NCBI RefSeq assembly: GCF_004803915.1
Contig: NZ_CP039396.1
Location: 1,798,001-1,862,000 of the forward strand
Origin: Duncaniella dubosii
GTDB taxonomy: Bacteria > Bacteroidota > Bacteroidia > Bacteroidales > Muribaculaceae
Reading direction: 5' to 3'
DNA length: 64,000 nt
Part shown: positions 1 to 10,445 of the stretch, in pieces
Layout: each line of letters starts with the position of its first letter
Numbering within the stretch: the stretch's first letter is position 1
Translations under genes and position numbers: made by a program
Notes under the pieces: model-generated
Told to the model about the DNA's origin: nothing
Database searches by the model: none
What the model saw: the letters and a program-made list of their open reading frames with translations, nothing else

Positions 1-457
1 CGATGAAGGGGACGATAGAGAAGACTCTGTCAGGATTGTAACCTCCGATGGAGTTGAACATATCCCACATGAAGTCTACGTTGAGGTTGGCGACACGGGC
101 CTTGGCTGTCACGCCCTGATTCCAGTGCATCGCGCCATAGTAGGCCGAGAAGCGGAAGCCTAAATAGGGTGAGATCCATCGGCCGACACCGAGATTATAG
201 ATTGCGGTGATACGACGGGCGTCGTCGCCCTTTACCTTTGAGTTCTCCATGAAGGGAGAACGGATACCGGCGCCAAGCTGGATAAACCAGTTGTCTTTCC
301 ATGAACCGGGGGTGTAGTGGTCCTTGCACTCGACATCCTGTACGAGCACCGGAGTCTCTTCGACTACAACACCTGACACTGTTTCCTGTGCCTTTGCGTC
401 GTTTGCGCTCCAGAGCATACCGCCTAAAGCCGCTACGATTAACAAATTTCTTTTCAT
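1..457 (-). CDS. OmpA-like outer-membrane protein, N-terminal part (runs off the window)
   Basis: Reading the minus strand from the ATG at 457 gives 152 residues with no stop before the window edge. The protein opens with a signal peptide (MKRNLLIVAALGGMLWSAN, cut near KAQ at residue 24). Beta-barrel-like segments follow: DNWFIQLGAGIRSPF, then GRWISPYLGFRFSAYYGAMHW, then ANLNVDFMWDMFNSIGGYNP. This alternation, and the NLNVDFMWD stretch, is typical of the barrel domain of Bacteroidales OmpA-family proteins, whose C-terminal peptidoglycan-binding domain would lie outside the window. The assignment to OmpA is by resemblance and the C-terminus cannot be seen. The gene is divergent from the SusC gene across about 970 bp. 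Confidence 0.75.
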   Translation of the reverse strand, partial: MKRNLLIVAALGGMLWSANDAKAQETVSGVVVEETPVLVQDVECKDHYTPGSWKDNWFIQLGAGIRSPFMENSKVKGDDARRITAIYNLGVGRWISPYLGFRFSAYYGAMHWNQGVTAKARVANLNVDFMWDMFNSIGGYNPDRVFSIVPFI

Positions 458-1424
458 TCTCTCATAAATTAAAAATGAAACACGTTTTTTAGTAAACTCT
501 TTTTCTTTTTTTTGATTAAATTTTTTGTGCTTTTTGATTTTTGTCAGAATACCCGTTTTTCCGTGACTCTTCACGACGGGAGTCCTGTTCCCTGTGTGTT
601 GTTTCACCTTGATTTTACGGTAGGTTTGTTAACTGTCCCGATCTTAGTGAATGTGTTTTGAAGCGTTTTGATTTTATAACATTAATATATTTTTATTTGT
701 TCATAGACCCTCTTTTTACAATTGAATTTTAACATTTGAGGGTTAAAACAGTTAATTGAGCCATGATGGAGGGAAAATATATGAAATGTTAAAAACAGCG
801 TATTAGGCTGTTGGTGTCAGCCTTGTGCGGTTAAGTGCCGTGTCGGTAGGCATTGCGGCTGCACATGGCGGATGAGGGGGGATACGTGGTGGAGGATAGC
901 CCTTCGTGGAAATAATCGGAATAGATGGAATAAGAATGTCTGATGTAATTGATAGCAATATGACTAATTAAGGATTAGGGTGTTATCTGCGGTTTTAAAT
1001 CACACCGGCTGAAAAATTATTTATTTTTTTACTTTCCGTTATAGAACATATATATTTGATGAGTCATACCAATATAAAAGACTAATAATTAGAATTTTAC
1101 GATTATAATACAACTCTTGTGATTCATGGGTACGGTACTAATTTGCGACAAAATTATTAAATTTTTCATAAAGTGCAAAGGTTTCTAAATATTTTAACTA
1201 AATAAATGAAACTGAGGCGTTAAGCTAACTGCTTTTTAGTTAAAATCGGGTTGATACAAGAAGGCATGTGTTAAAATATGCTCATTATTGCCCTAAAAAC
1301 AGAGAGTTGTAGCCATTAACAGATATAATTGTACTATTCAGATAAATACATTTTCTATAACGCGAAGTAGAAAAAAGAATAGAAAATAGCATGAAAGAAA
1401 TCTTATTTATCATTTAACACAAAC
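458..1424. other. Long AT-rich intergenic region between divergent genes
   Basis: No convincing reading frame exists on either strand in these 967 bp, only ORFs of about a dozen codons. It separates the OmpA-like gene (minus) from the SusC gene (plus). A TATATTTG at 1051-1058 fits the Bacteroidota -7 box on the plus strand, but has no clear -33 partner. A much better promoter faces the minus strand at 1149-1179 and is listed separately. Confidence 0.6.
1149..1179 (-). promoter_or_regulatory. Candidate Bacteroidota promoter facing the OmpA-like gene
   Basis: On the minus strand TTTG (1179-1176) is followed after exactly 19 bases by TAATTTTG (1156-1149), matching the TTTG-N19-21-TAnnTTTG consensus. 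Transcription would start near 1142 and run 685 bases to the ATG at 457, so it implies either a very long leader or an untranslated small RNA. Confidence 0.45.
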
Positions 1425-4400
1425 ATGAAAGACTTAATCTCAAGTCGTAGTCAATGGCTGCGGCACTTTTTCTTTGCGACGCACTGGAAAACAATGCTAC
1501 TCCTGTTGGTGCTTTGTGTCGGCTTCAATGCCAATGCACAGAATCTCACTGTCTCAGGAACAGTGGTCGACGGCACCGATGAACCAATGATCGGCGCGAC
1601 CGTACAGGTCGATGGTACTAAGAACATCGTTGTCACCGACATCGATGGAAACTTCACCCTTAAGAATGTAGCCAAAAATGCCACCCTCGTAGTGTCGTAT
1701 ATCGGCTATAAGACAGAAAAAATCGCAGTTGACGGCCAGACCAACATCCGCGTAGTGCTTTCGGAAGACTCTGAATCGCTCGACGAAGTTGTTGTGATCG
1801 GTTATGGTGGCACCCGCGCCCGCCGCGACCTCACAGGCTCTGTCGGCTCAGTTTCAGGCGCTAAACTCGCCGCAGTCCCCGTGACCTCTGCCGCAGTCGC
1901 CCTTCAGGGTAAGGTTGCCGGCGTGCAGGTTACCACAGTCGACGGTCAGCCCGGTGCTGATATCAACATCCGTGTGCGTGGTGCGACATCGGTGACACAG
2001 TCAAACGACCCCCTCTACATCGTCGACGGTTTCCAGGTTGAAAACATCAACGACATCCCCCGAGCGATATCCAGAGCATCGACATCCTCAAGGATGCCTC
2101 GCTCACCGCTATCTATGGTGCGAAGGGTGGTAACGGTGTTGTCATCGTGACAACCAAATCGGCAGCTGAAGGCAAGACCCAGGTCAATGTAAATTTTCAG
2201 GGATCAGTCTCTCATATATCAAAGAAGCTTGACCTGATGGACGCATATGGTTTCGTTGATTATCAGTGGGACTTTGCTACAGGACGCTCGAAATCATCAT
2301 CGGCAGCAAAGCTTTTCCGCTATAATTTCGGTAACATCAGAGACCTTGACCTCTATCGTTCTGCTCCTACTCACGACTGGCAGGATGAGGTTATGGGAAA
2401 TGATCCGTTCTCATACTCGACCAACGTATCGGTTGGCGGTGGTAATGACAAGACTCGCTATAATATTTCGTTCACACAGTCTGATGACCGTGGTATCATA
2501 ATGGGATCTGGCGTACGCCGTACAAACATCCACACAAAACTTCAGACCAAGATTCTACCGAATCTTACCCTTCAGTACAATCCTAAGATTTCATATCGCC
2601 GTGATGAAGGCGCAGGAGGTGACAATGTCGGTACTGGCGGCATTATTGACGTGCTCCGCTACCGTCCCTCAAATGGTATCAGAGAACTTGGAAACATCTT
2701 CTGGACACCCGGTGCGGCAGACCCGGATCAGGAGGCTCTCTTCCAGTATACCAATCCGGTCAACGATATTAAGACCAATGTCCGTAAGAAGCATTCATAC
2801 TCAATTGCAAATCAGGCATCACTTGAATACAAGCCTATCGAAGGACTGACACTTCGCACAGAAGGCAACTATACATTCTCGTTCAATGACGACAACCGTT
2901 TCTGGGGGCCCCTTACAGATGATGGTATCAAAAATAACCACCAGCCTGTTGCTCAAGTAAAGAAGACCCAGACCAATCAGTACACATGGACCACCACAGC
3001 CTCTTATGATTGGAGCATCAAGGAAAAAAATAATTTCTATGCCCTTGTCGGTTTCGAGCTTTATCACAAGCAATCAGAAAATACCGAACAGAAAAACCGC
3101 TATTTCCCGCGTGAAATTTCAGCTGACGATGCCATCCATAATCTTGGTCGAGGTAAGCCTTGGGTGTCAACTTCATCTCTCGGCACTGCTGACCGCACCA
3201 CTTCTTACTTCGGTCAGATTAGCTACAACTATGACCACAAGTACCTGTTGTCCGGTACATTCCGTGCCGATGGTTCTACAATGTTTGCTCCCGGCCACCA
3301 GTGGGGCTACTTCCCCTCGATTTCAGGTGCATGGGTTATGTCAAGCGAGGACTTCATGAAGGATATCACATGGCTTGACGAACTTAAAATCCGTGCCGCC
3401 ATCGGTAAGGCCGGTAACAACCGTATCAAGGCCGACATGTGGCGCTACCTTTACACCACCAATTCATCCGGCGGCCCGAACTTCGGCGAAAGTTCAGAGA
3501 ACCCCGATGGAGAACTCTACTACGACACTTCAAATTATCTTCCCAACCCCGATATCAAGTGGGAGACTACCCTCACCCGCAACTTCGCGCTTGACCTTTC
3601 ATTTTTTAACGGTCGTCTGCGTATTTCCCCCGAATATTACTGGAACACGACATCCGACCTTATCTACGAAGCCGACGTGCTGACCACCATCGGTTACGGT
3701 AAGCAGTTCCAGAACATCGGTCAGGTGACCAACCGTGGTTTTGAAATCTCCATCAACGGAGACATCCTCCGTGGCAAGGACTATGTTCTTTCTGCCAATT
3801 TCAACCTTGGCGCCAACAAAATGAAAGTCGATAAGCTTACGGGCGACGAGGACTTCCTCGAAATCCGTCACACCCGTGCAAAAACAGACGCAGGTAACAA
3901 CTACCGTCTTGAGGTCGGCGGAGAAGTAGGTCTTATCTACGGTTATGTCTATGATGGTCTTTACGGTTTTGATGAGTTCACATATAATAGCGTTAAGAAC
4001 GTCTATGATCCACATCCACAGGTGTTTGATGAAAACGGGAAGCTGATTTCGGGCACTGTGTTGATGGACAACATGTATAATTCTAACGATCAAGGTACAC
4101 AGACCCAGCCCGGTAAGCCTAAATTTAAGGATCTCAACGGCGACGGTGTGATTGACCAGAACGATAAGACTATTATTGGCCGCACAACCCCTAAACTTCA
4201 GGGCGGTTTCGGTCTCAACGGTCAGTGGAAGGGTTTTGACTTCACAGCCAACTTCACTTTCTTCCTTGACTTCGACGTTTACAACGCGACTGCCTATCGC
4301 CTCTCGTCTTCGATGGATAACAAGAACAACTTCTACAATGTCCTCTCATCGTTCAACAAGGGAAACCGCTGGACATACACAGATGTTGAAAGACGTTGGG

Positions 4401-4819
4401 AGCATATGCTTGGCAATACTCAGACCACATGGACAAACTTCGAAGGTTCAGGTGTCCCGATGGATGTGAAAGCTGAACTCGACGGTTACCAGATGTATGA
4501 ATACATCAACCGTAACCGCACAGAGTGGAATCCTTCTGATGTCACCAAAGAATATACTATCTCACGCTTTGTAGAGGACGGTTCATTCCTTCGTTGCACC
4601 GACATTACCCTCGGATACTCGCTTCCGACCAATATCATCCAGAAACTCGGCATGAGCAAGTGCCGTTTCTACGGTTCTGTCACCAATCCCTTCATCATCA
4701 CCAAATATTCAGGTTTTGACCCCGAAGTTGATGTGCAGAGTGGTCTGACACCTTCATATGATATGAACCGTTATCCTCGCTCACGCAGCTACGTGTTCGG
4801 CATCAATCTGTCATTCTAA
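1425..4819 (+). CDS. SusC-family TonB-dependent outer-membrane transporter, frameshifted near 2057-2061
   Basis: This protein imports oligosaccharides across the outer membrane with its SusD partner. The first frame (1425-2150) gives a signal peptide cut after NANAQ (residue 39), a carboxypeptidase-regulatory-like domain, the SusC hallmark DEVVVIGYG, and most of the plug ([17 protein letters not shown]). The second frame continues with the rest of the plug ([12 protein letters not shown], then [14 protein letters not shown]) and the barrel, ending in a terminal Phe (NLSF). The frames join exactly if one C is added to the C5 run at 2057-2061; the repaired gene is 1132 codons, normal for SusC. 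The second ORF opens at 2147, but that Met lies within the plug. The lost C resembles those in thrS and yhhQ, so it is probably a sequencing error. Phase variation or true decay remain possible. Confidence 0.93.
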
Positions 4820-4852
4820 CCCAATTTTAATACCAATTACGGAATAAACACA

Positions 4853-6925
4853 ATGAAATTTCGCAATATATTCATAGCAGGTCTCTCAGTTATGGCTTTA
4901 GCCTCCTGCTCCGACTATCTGGAAGTTGATGCTCCTTCGCAGAACGACCCGGACTATGTCTTTTCGGACAAGACTGAGATGAACAACGCGCTCAATGGCA
5001 TCTATGCCTCAATGATGAGCGGTGACACATATGGCGACAAGATGTTCTCGACCTATGTCATGAACACCGATGTCGACTTCAAGACCAATTCAAGCCGCTT
5101 CCTGTCAGGAGCGAACTGGTCTCGCTACGATGCCGATCCCGATGGAGGAGCTATCAATTCGACATGGAAACAGCAATATACCACTATCGAGCTCGCCAAC
5201 CTTTTCATAGAGGGAGCGGAGTCATCTCAACTTTACAATCCCGAAAAAGAGGAAGACTATAAGGACATGCGCCAGATGATTGGTGAGGCCAAAGTGATGC
5301 GAGCAATTGTTTACCACGATCTCACATGGATGTTCGGTGATCCAGCATTCTCGTTCAATTCATCGCGCACTGCTACTGTAAAGATTTATCCTCTGACCGA
5401 CCGTGCGGAGATACTCGACAAGCTTATCGCTGATCTCAAAGAAGTGGCCGATGACATGAAGTCGACCAGTGAGCTCGGAACAGTAGAGCGCATATCCAAA
5501 GAAATGGCTTGGGCCATGATTGCACGTATTGCTCAGACTGCTGCCGGCTATACTCTCCGTCCAGATGGCGAAAGTTATGGAAAGATGGAGCGTATGAACG
5601 AAAACTATCTGGACTATTATGCAATCGCCCGCGATTATACCCAGAAAGTAATTGATTCACAGACACATCGCCTCGGCAAGCCTTTCTATCAGGTGTTTTT
5701 TGATGAGTGTAAGAATGTGGCCACGCCCGGCGATGATGTCATATGGGAAATTCCATTTGCAAAAACTGCAAACGGCAAGGTTGGTTACTCGCACGGTATA
5801 AAACTCGATTCGTATCAGAGTGAAACCCCCCACGTTTATGGTGAGGCAAAGTCTGATGTCCGTCTTAACGGGGTTTATCGTTACCTGTTCAACGAGAACG
5901 ATGTTCGTCGTGACTATGTCAACCAGCTCACAAAATATGACGCACCCGCAGGCGATGCCATGTTTGACAATAACTATACAGTGTCAAACGGTAAATGGTC
6001 AAAACTCTGGGTTCCCGGTGGTCTCGGAAATCAGACCACAGACAAGACCGGTATCAATTTCCCTATCATGCGCTACACTGATGTGCTGCTTATGTATGCC
6101 GAAGCTATCAATGAAATCGAGCATGGAGTAAGTGGCCCTAACGGAGCGAAAGCGGTTGAGGCTCTTGCTCAGGTACGTCGCCGTGCATTCCCTAACAACG
6201 CAGAGCTTGTTGAGCCATATATCGCAGCGCGCAGCTCTGAGGAGGCATTCCGTAAGGCCGTCCTTGACGAACGCAAATTTGAATTCGCCGGTGAAAACAT
6301 GCGCTGGCGCGACCTCGTCCGTCACAATCTCCTTGCTGAAAATGTCTACTGGACATTCTACCGTTATCTCTCGCTTGCTGAAAGTTCGGAAACTACTTCC
6401 ACTAACCTTTCTTCTGTGTCGGCCTACGATTTTGATGGCAATGATGAGGCATACGATAAAGTGCCATTCACTATCCGCAACATCCGTTCTGTTGACAATA
6501 CAATGAAGGACGAAGCAGGAAACGATGTGCCTATCTATCCCGAGAATGTATTCCCGAACCAGAGCGTGAAGGTGTGTCGTATCCTCAACCCCTACAGAAC
6601 AATGTCATCAGCCGAGGCCAACGCATTGGGTCTGAGCAATGTTCGCGAGGACATTATCGAATGGTCAAAAGAAGGTGTCATCCGTAACGAGATTCGCTTC
6701 TCGCTCCGTGGCTACATCTATATGACACCTGAAGAAGGTGACGAGAATGGTCCCGGCGGTGTAGTGGTAGTCAACGACAATGGTCGTTACTCACTCGATT
6801 CACGTGACCTCTCAACCTTCCCCAGCAGCAAGAATCTTCCTGTAATCCGCTATATTCTCCCCATCCCGCGTGCGGTTATCAGCCGTGCTCAGGGGCAATA
6901 TGAGAATAAGTATGGTTACAAGTAA
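4853..6925 (+). CDS. SusD-family surface glycan-binding lipoprotein
   Basis: The gene starts 33 bp after susC, as SusD genes do, and encodes a 690-residue lipoprotein with lipobox ALASC (Cys19). The mature N-terminus SDYLEVDAPSQNDPDYVFSD and the nearby NNALNGIYASMM are characteristic of SusD/RagB. The tetratricopeptide-like helical core follows, with FPIMRYTDVLLMYAEAINE near residue 400 and the typical LDERKFEFAGENMRWRDLVR near residue 475. The protein would cap the SusC barrel on the cell surface and capture the substrate. At 690 residues it is longer than most SusD proteins (500-600), with an extra segment near the C-terminus. The substrate cannot be told from this gene alone. Confidence 0.95.
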   Translation: MKFRNIFIAGLSVMALASCSDYLEVDAPSQNDPDYVFSDKTEMNNALNGIYASMMSGDTYGDKMFSTYVMNTDVDFKTNSSRFLSGANWSRYDADPDGGAINSTWKQQYTTIELANLFIEGAESSQLYNPEKEEDYKDMRQMIGEAKVMRAIVYHDLTWMFGDPAFSFNSSRTATVKIYPLTDRAEILDKLIADLKEVADDMKSTSELGTVERISKEMAWAMIARIAQTAAGYTLRPDGESYGKMERMNENYLDYYAIARDYTQKVIDSQTHRLGKPFYQVFFDECKNVATPGDDVIWEIPFAKTANGKVGYSHGIKLDSYQSETPHVYGEAKSDVRLNGVYRYLFNENDVRRDYVNQLTKYDAPAGDAMFDNNYTVSNGKWSKLWVPGGLGNQTTDKTGINFPIMRYTDVLLMYAEAINEIEHGVSGPNGAKAVEALAQVRRRAFPNNAELVEPYIAARSSEEAFRKAVLDERKFEFAGENMRWRDLVRHNLLAENVYWTFYRYLSLAESSETTSTNLSSVSAYDFDGNDEAYDKVPFTIRNIRSVDNTMKDEAGNDVPIYPENVFPNQSVKVCRILNPYRTMSSAEANALGLSNVREDIIEWSKEGVIRNEIRFSLRGYIYMTPEEGDENGPGGVVVVNDNGRYSLDSRDLSTFPSSKNLPVIRYILPIPRAVISRAQGQYENKYGYK

Positions 6926-6956
6926 TTATAATCAAATGTAACTATCCGAAAACGCA

Positions 6957-9242
6957 ATGAAAAAATTCATATATGCTATTGCATGTATCCTCGCACTTGG
7001 AATTACATCCTGTAGCGATGATGATACCAATTTCAGCCCGGCAGACCTTGATCGCATGCCAAGAACTATGTTTCGCAGCGAAAACACCACTAATGTCAAG
7101 CCTGAAAACGATGATTATGCCTCAAAGGTCAAACCTTTGACACGCAACACCGTTCAGCTTCATTGGTATGGTATCGAAGGTGCGGCAGGCTACGAAATCC
7201 GCTATGCCGAAAATCTTAATACCGGTCTTATTGAAGACTGGAGTGATCCCACAAAAATTGTCGAGTCGTTCATTGTAGGGCCTGAAGTGACCCATGTGGA
7301 CATACCTAATCTCAATTATGGTACTGACTACCGTTTCATAATTCGTACACTTTCACCAAAGGGAGAAGGGCATCACTCTGAATGGTATGGTCTCGGTGGC
7401 GGTCGTGAATGGGAGGATTTTCTTGGAATTAAGACTGATGACCGCTACACAACTCCCGGTATCTGCGGTCAAAAGAACAAAGGCTACAATGAGGTGACAC
7501 TGACTTTCCAGCTTCCGTTCGTGGAAAGTGACTATTCAAAGTCTGACCTTACAGAAACTCTTGAAGACGGTACTCCTAACCCGGACTTTATCAAAACACG
7601 CTTTGACGTTGATAATAATGGCAATTTCGTTGCTACAACTATTGTCTGCAAACCAGCGCCCTTCAATCCGACTGCCAAGATGCCTGACGGCTTTGTCAAC
7701 GGCATCCGTGCTCTTACCGATGAAGAAAAAGCGGCCGGTGAAGTTCATATCACAGGTCTTGACGAAAATTCAGGCTACTATATCACACTGCGCAACGACG
7801 CACGCATGTTCACTTATACAAACATGTCGGGCGAAGTTGTAAGCACTGATATTGATGCTGAATACAATCAGGTGTTTGTCCGTACCAAGGGTGATCCCGG
7901 TGAGCCTATAATCATCGAGCCTATAGTCGATCCGAACGACACTATTCCCGGTGCTGTGGAATATAATGCAACACGCATTGATACCATCATAACCAACTTT
8001 GTCAACTCTAACGAAATCGCCGAAGGCCAGGTTTACTATCTCCGTGGTGGTCATAATTACTACACAACAGGCAATCCTCTAGTACAGAAAGGTTTCACTC
8101 TGGCCACACATCCCGATGACCTCGCTCAGGGCAAACGTGCGGTTGTGTTCCTCGGCGGTATTTCGCTCAAGGGTGATGCTCCTGTCACCGGCAACTGGGT
8201 GCTCGGTAAGAACAAAGAAGCTGGCGACGTTGACGCTCCGATTGAAATTGGCGACGTTATCTTCGAAGGTATTGACTTCCAGTGCCCTCTTGCGCGTAAC
8301 TTCGGTGAAGGAGGTGCGACAGGCAACTATTTTGCCAATATGTACTCAGGTGGTCTGGCTGTATCGTTTGAATCATTCCAGCTTAAGAACTGTACGTTCC
8401 AAGGCTTTATCCGTGGTTTCATACGTGTACAGGGCCCTCGCTACAAAGTGTTCAAGAAGATGGTTATCGAAGACTGTCTCTTCTATAATCAGGGTTATTA
8501 CGACAATAACGGTCGTGGTTACTCATGGTTTGCAGGTGACGGTAACAATGCTAAGTCGAATCTTTACAATGACTTCCAGATGCGTCGTTGTACATTCTAT
8601 GACTCGCCGCGTCATGCTCTCCTTTCTGACAACAACAAAGACCTCCTTTGGGGGGATGACATCCACTTCAATATCGCGATTGAAAACTGTACGTTCATCA
8701 ACTTCTCTACTCGTTCTGGCAGCCGTTATCTTTTTGAATTCCGCTTCATGCCCAATGACTCTAAGATTACGTTCAAGAATAACCTTATCGTTCTTGCCGC
8801 CGATTCCAAGGATTCACGTGATCTCAACATGTCGGCCTGCGACTTCCGAAATATTGCTGGAGAAGCCCGCGTGACATGGGATTTCAAGGACAACTACTCG
8901 CTCGGTAGCCGCGACGCACATATGAAGGATGATGGAATCTTCTCTTCAGCTGCTTTCTCAGCAAAGAAGAACTCTGTAGGCGATAAGTGGGACTGGGCTC
9001 CGGGTCTTGTTTCAGGCGATGTCAATGACCTCGTTGTCAAGACCGGTGCAACTCCGCTCCGCGCCGATGAGTTCTTCACCGCTCCCAATCCACGCTATGT
9101 TGATTTCAACAAGGCTACTCCCAATAAGCTTGACCACGCAGCGCCCGAAAATATCTTCGAGGCTCTCAAGGTCAAGAATGATGTAAAGGTAACCTCTCAT
9201 GAAATCTATCAAAAGCGAATCGGTGACCCGCGCTGGTATTAA
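6957..9242 (+). CDS. Surface lipoprotein with fibronectin-III-like and right-handed beta-helix domains (DUF4957/DUF5123 type)
   Basis: A 761-residue protein, third in the SusC/SusD operon, with lipobox GITSC (Cys19). Residues of about 55-130 look like a fibronectin type III domain (NTVQLHWYGIEGAAGYEIRYAENL, then YGTDYRFIIRTLSPKGEG). The second half, about 340-720, has the stacked short strands of a pectate-lyase-like beta helix (IEDCLFYNQGYYDNNGRG, RRCTFYDSPRHALLSDNN, IENCTFINFSTRS, ITFKNNLIVLA). In Bacteroidota such proteins commonly sit beside SusC/SusD in loci for pectin-type polysaccharides, often next to pectate lyases. No catalytic residues could be assigned, so it may bind rather than cleave. 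The domain names are from recall, not a search. Confidence 0.7.
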   Translation: MKKFIYAIACILALGITSCSDDDTNFSPADLDRMPRTMFRSENTTNVKPENDDYASKVKPLTRNTVQLHWYGIEGAAGYEIRYAENLNTGLIEDWSDPTKIVESFIVGPEVTHVDIPNLNYGTDYRFIIRTLSPKGEGHHSEWYGLGGGREWEDFLGIKTDDRYTTPGICGQKNKGYNEVTLTFQLPFVESDYSKSDLTETLEDGTPNPDFIKTRFDVDNNGNFVATTIVCKPAPFNPTAKMPDGFVNGIRALTDEEKAAGEVHITGLDENSGYYITLRNDARMFTYTNMSGEVVSTDIDAEYNQVFVRTKGDPGEPIIIEPIVDPNDTIPGAVEYNATRIDTIITNFVNSNEIAEGQVYYLRGGHNYYTTGNPLVQKGFTLATHPDDLAQGKRAVVFLGGISLKGDAPVTGNWVLGKNKEAGDVDAPIEIGDVIFEGIDFQCPLARNFGEGGATGNYFANMYSGGLAVSFESFQLKNCTFQGFIRGFIRVQGPRYKVFKKMVIEDCLFYNQGYYDNNGRGYSWFAGDGNNAKSNLYNDFQMRRCTFYDSPRHALLSDNNKDLLWGDDIHFNIAIENCTFINFSTRSGSRYLFEFRFMPNDSKITFKNNLIVLAADSKDSRDLNMSACDFRNIAGEARVTWDFKDNYSLGSRDAHMKDDGIFSSAAFSAKKNSVGDKWDWAPGLVSGDVNDLVVKTGATPLRADEFFTAPNPRYVDFNKATPNKLDHAAPENIFEALKVKNDVKVTSHEIYQKRIGDPRWY

Positions 9243-9295
9243 TCAGAATAGATCTCTAAAGAAGTCCGCTTGACTTTGCAGATTTCGTCATAATG

Positions 9296-9342
9296 GCCGC
9301 AGGCCTGCTTTGTTTAGAAGCAGGTCTGCGGCGCTTTTTGTT
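9296..9342 (+). terminator. Intrinsic terminator after the SusCD operon
   Basis: A 15-bp stem (9296-9310 with 9318-9332, one G-T pair) encloses a 7-base loop and is followed by GCTTTTTGTT. It separates the polysaccharide operon from rnfD. Confidence 0.85.
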
Positions 9343-9450
9343 GATCTCCATCATTGATATGTGTCAGGATGTATATGGTAAAGTATATTGATTTTCATGA
9401 ATGATTTCGATTACATACTTAAGGATTATGAATTATTAAAATATTTTTCT

Positions 9451-9458
9451 TAATTTTG
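9451..9458 (+). promoter_or_regulatory. Candidate -7 box for the rnf operon
   Basis: TAATTTTG matches the Bacteroidota -7 consensus TAnnTTTG and lies 30 bp before the rnfD ATG. No good TTTG lies 19-21 bp upstream, so it is a half-supported promoter. It suggests that rnfDGEA is transcribed on its own here. Confidence 0.45.
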
Positions 9459-9488
9459 CACCGACTAATACCAATTTCAAAACTTATA

Positions 9489-10445
9489 ATGAGCCAGCTT
9501 ATCACCATTTCACCATCGCCCCATGCGCAGACTCCTGTCACGGTGACGAAGCTGATGACCCATGTCATCATTGCTTTGCTTCCCGCTGTAGCACTTGCGC
9601 TCTATTGCTTCGGCATCGGCGCGGCAATCGTAATAGTTACAGCCATTGCCGGATGTGTAGTCACCGAATATCTGATTTCGCGTTTCATGCTCGGTCAGCG
9701 TCCGAGCATCGGAAATATGTCAGCCGTACTGACAGGTCTGCTTCTCGCGCTCAACCTCCCGTCAAATCTTCCCGTGTGGACAGTCCTCATCGGCTGTGTC
9801 ATCGCCATTGGCATCGGCAAGATGACATTCGGAGGTCTCGGTTGCAACATCTTCAACCCCGCGCTTGTCGGCCGTGTATTCCTCCTGCTTTCATTCCCAG
9901 TGCAGATGACCACATGGCCCCTCCCGATGGAAAACCGCATGAACTATCTCGATGCCACCACCGGCGCGACAACCCTCGGTCAGCTCAAGATGGACCAGAT
10001 AACAGGCGCTGATGTCGACCTGCTGAATCAGGCGCTCGGATTCACCGGCGGCTCGATGGGTGAGATCGGAGCCATAGCCCTGCTGATAGGCTTTGTTTAT
10101 CTGCTTTGCACACGTGTCATCACATGGCACATCCCTGTCGCCATACTCGCTACAGTCGCCCTCTTTTCGCTCTGCATCGGCGCTAACGTCGGTGTCCAGC
10201 TCCTTACGGGCGGACTCATGCTCGGCGCAATCTTCATGGCCACCGATTATGTGACCTCGCCGATGAGCCACGCAGGCATGATAATCTACGGAGTCATGAT
10301 CGGCATCATCACCGTTGTCATCCGCCAGTGGGGCGCATATCCCGAAGGTGTATCTTTCGCCATCCTGATAATGAACGGTGTGACACCGCTCATCAACCGC
10401 TATGTCAAACCACGTAAGTTCGGAGAAAGGAAGGTTGCAGCATGA
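9489..10445 (+). CDS. rnfD: Rnf electron-transport complex subunit D
   Basis: An integral membrane subunit of the Rnf complex, which couples ferredoxin:NAD+ oxidoreduction to Na+ or H+ translocation. The protein has about ten hydrophobic segments and the NqrB/RnfD hallmark GGLGCNIFNPALVGRVF (residues 115-131). The motif TTGAT (157-161) supplies Thr161, the expected attachment site for covalent FMN. The ATG at 9489 (MSQLITIS) is preferred over the in-frame ATG at 9456, which would put 11 extra residues over the -7 box. The stop overlaps the rnfG ATG by four bases, so the two are translationally coupled. In most Bacteroidales rnfB and rnfC precede rnfD; here the SusCD operon does. Confidence 0.95.
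   Translation: MSQLITISPSPHAQTPVTVTKLMTHVIIALLPAVALALYCFGIGAAIVIVTAIAGCVVTEYLISRFMLGQRPSIGNMSAVLTGLLLALNLPSNLPVWTVLIGCVIAIGIGKMTFGGLGCNIFNPALVGRVFLLLSFPVQMTTWPLPMENRMNYLDATTGATTLGQLKMDQITGADVDLLNQALGFTGGSMGEIGAIALLIGFVYLLCTRVITWHIPVAILATVALFSLCIGANVGVQLLTGGLMLGAIFMATDYVTSPMSHAGMIIYGVMIGIITVVIRQWGAYPEGVSFAILIMNGVTPLINRYVKPRKFGERKVAA

Noticed and set aside
8116..8874. Plus-strand frame of 252 codons inside the beta-helix lipoprotein gene
   Set aside because: An alternative frame of the larger gene, with no family features.
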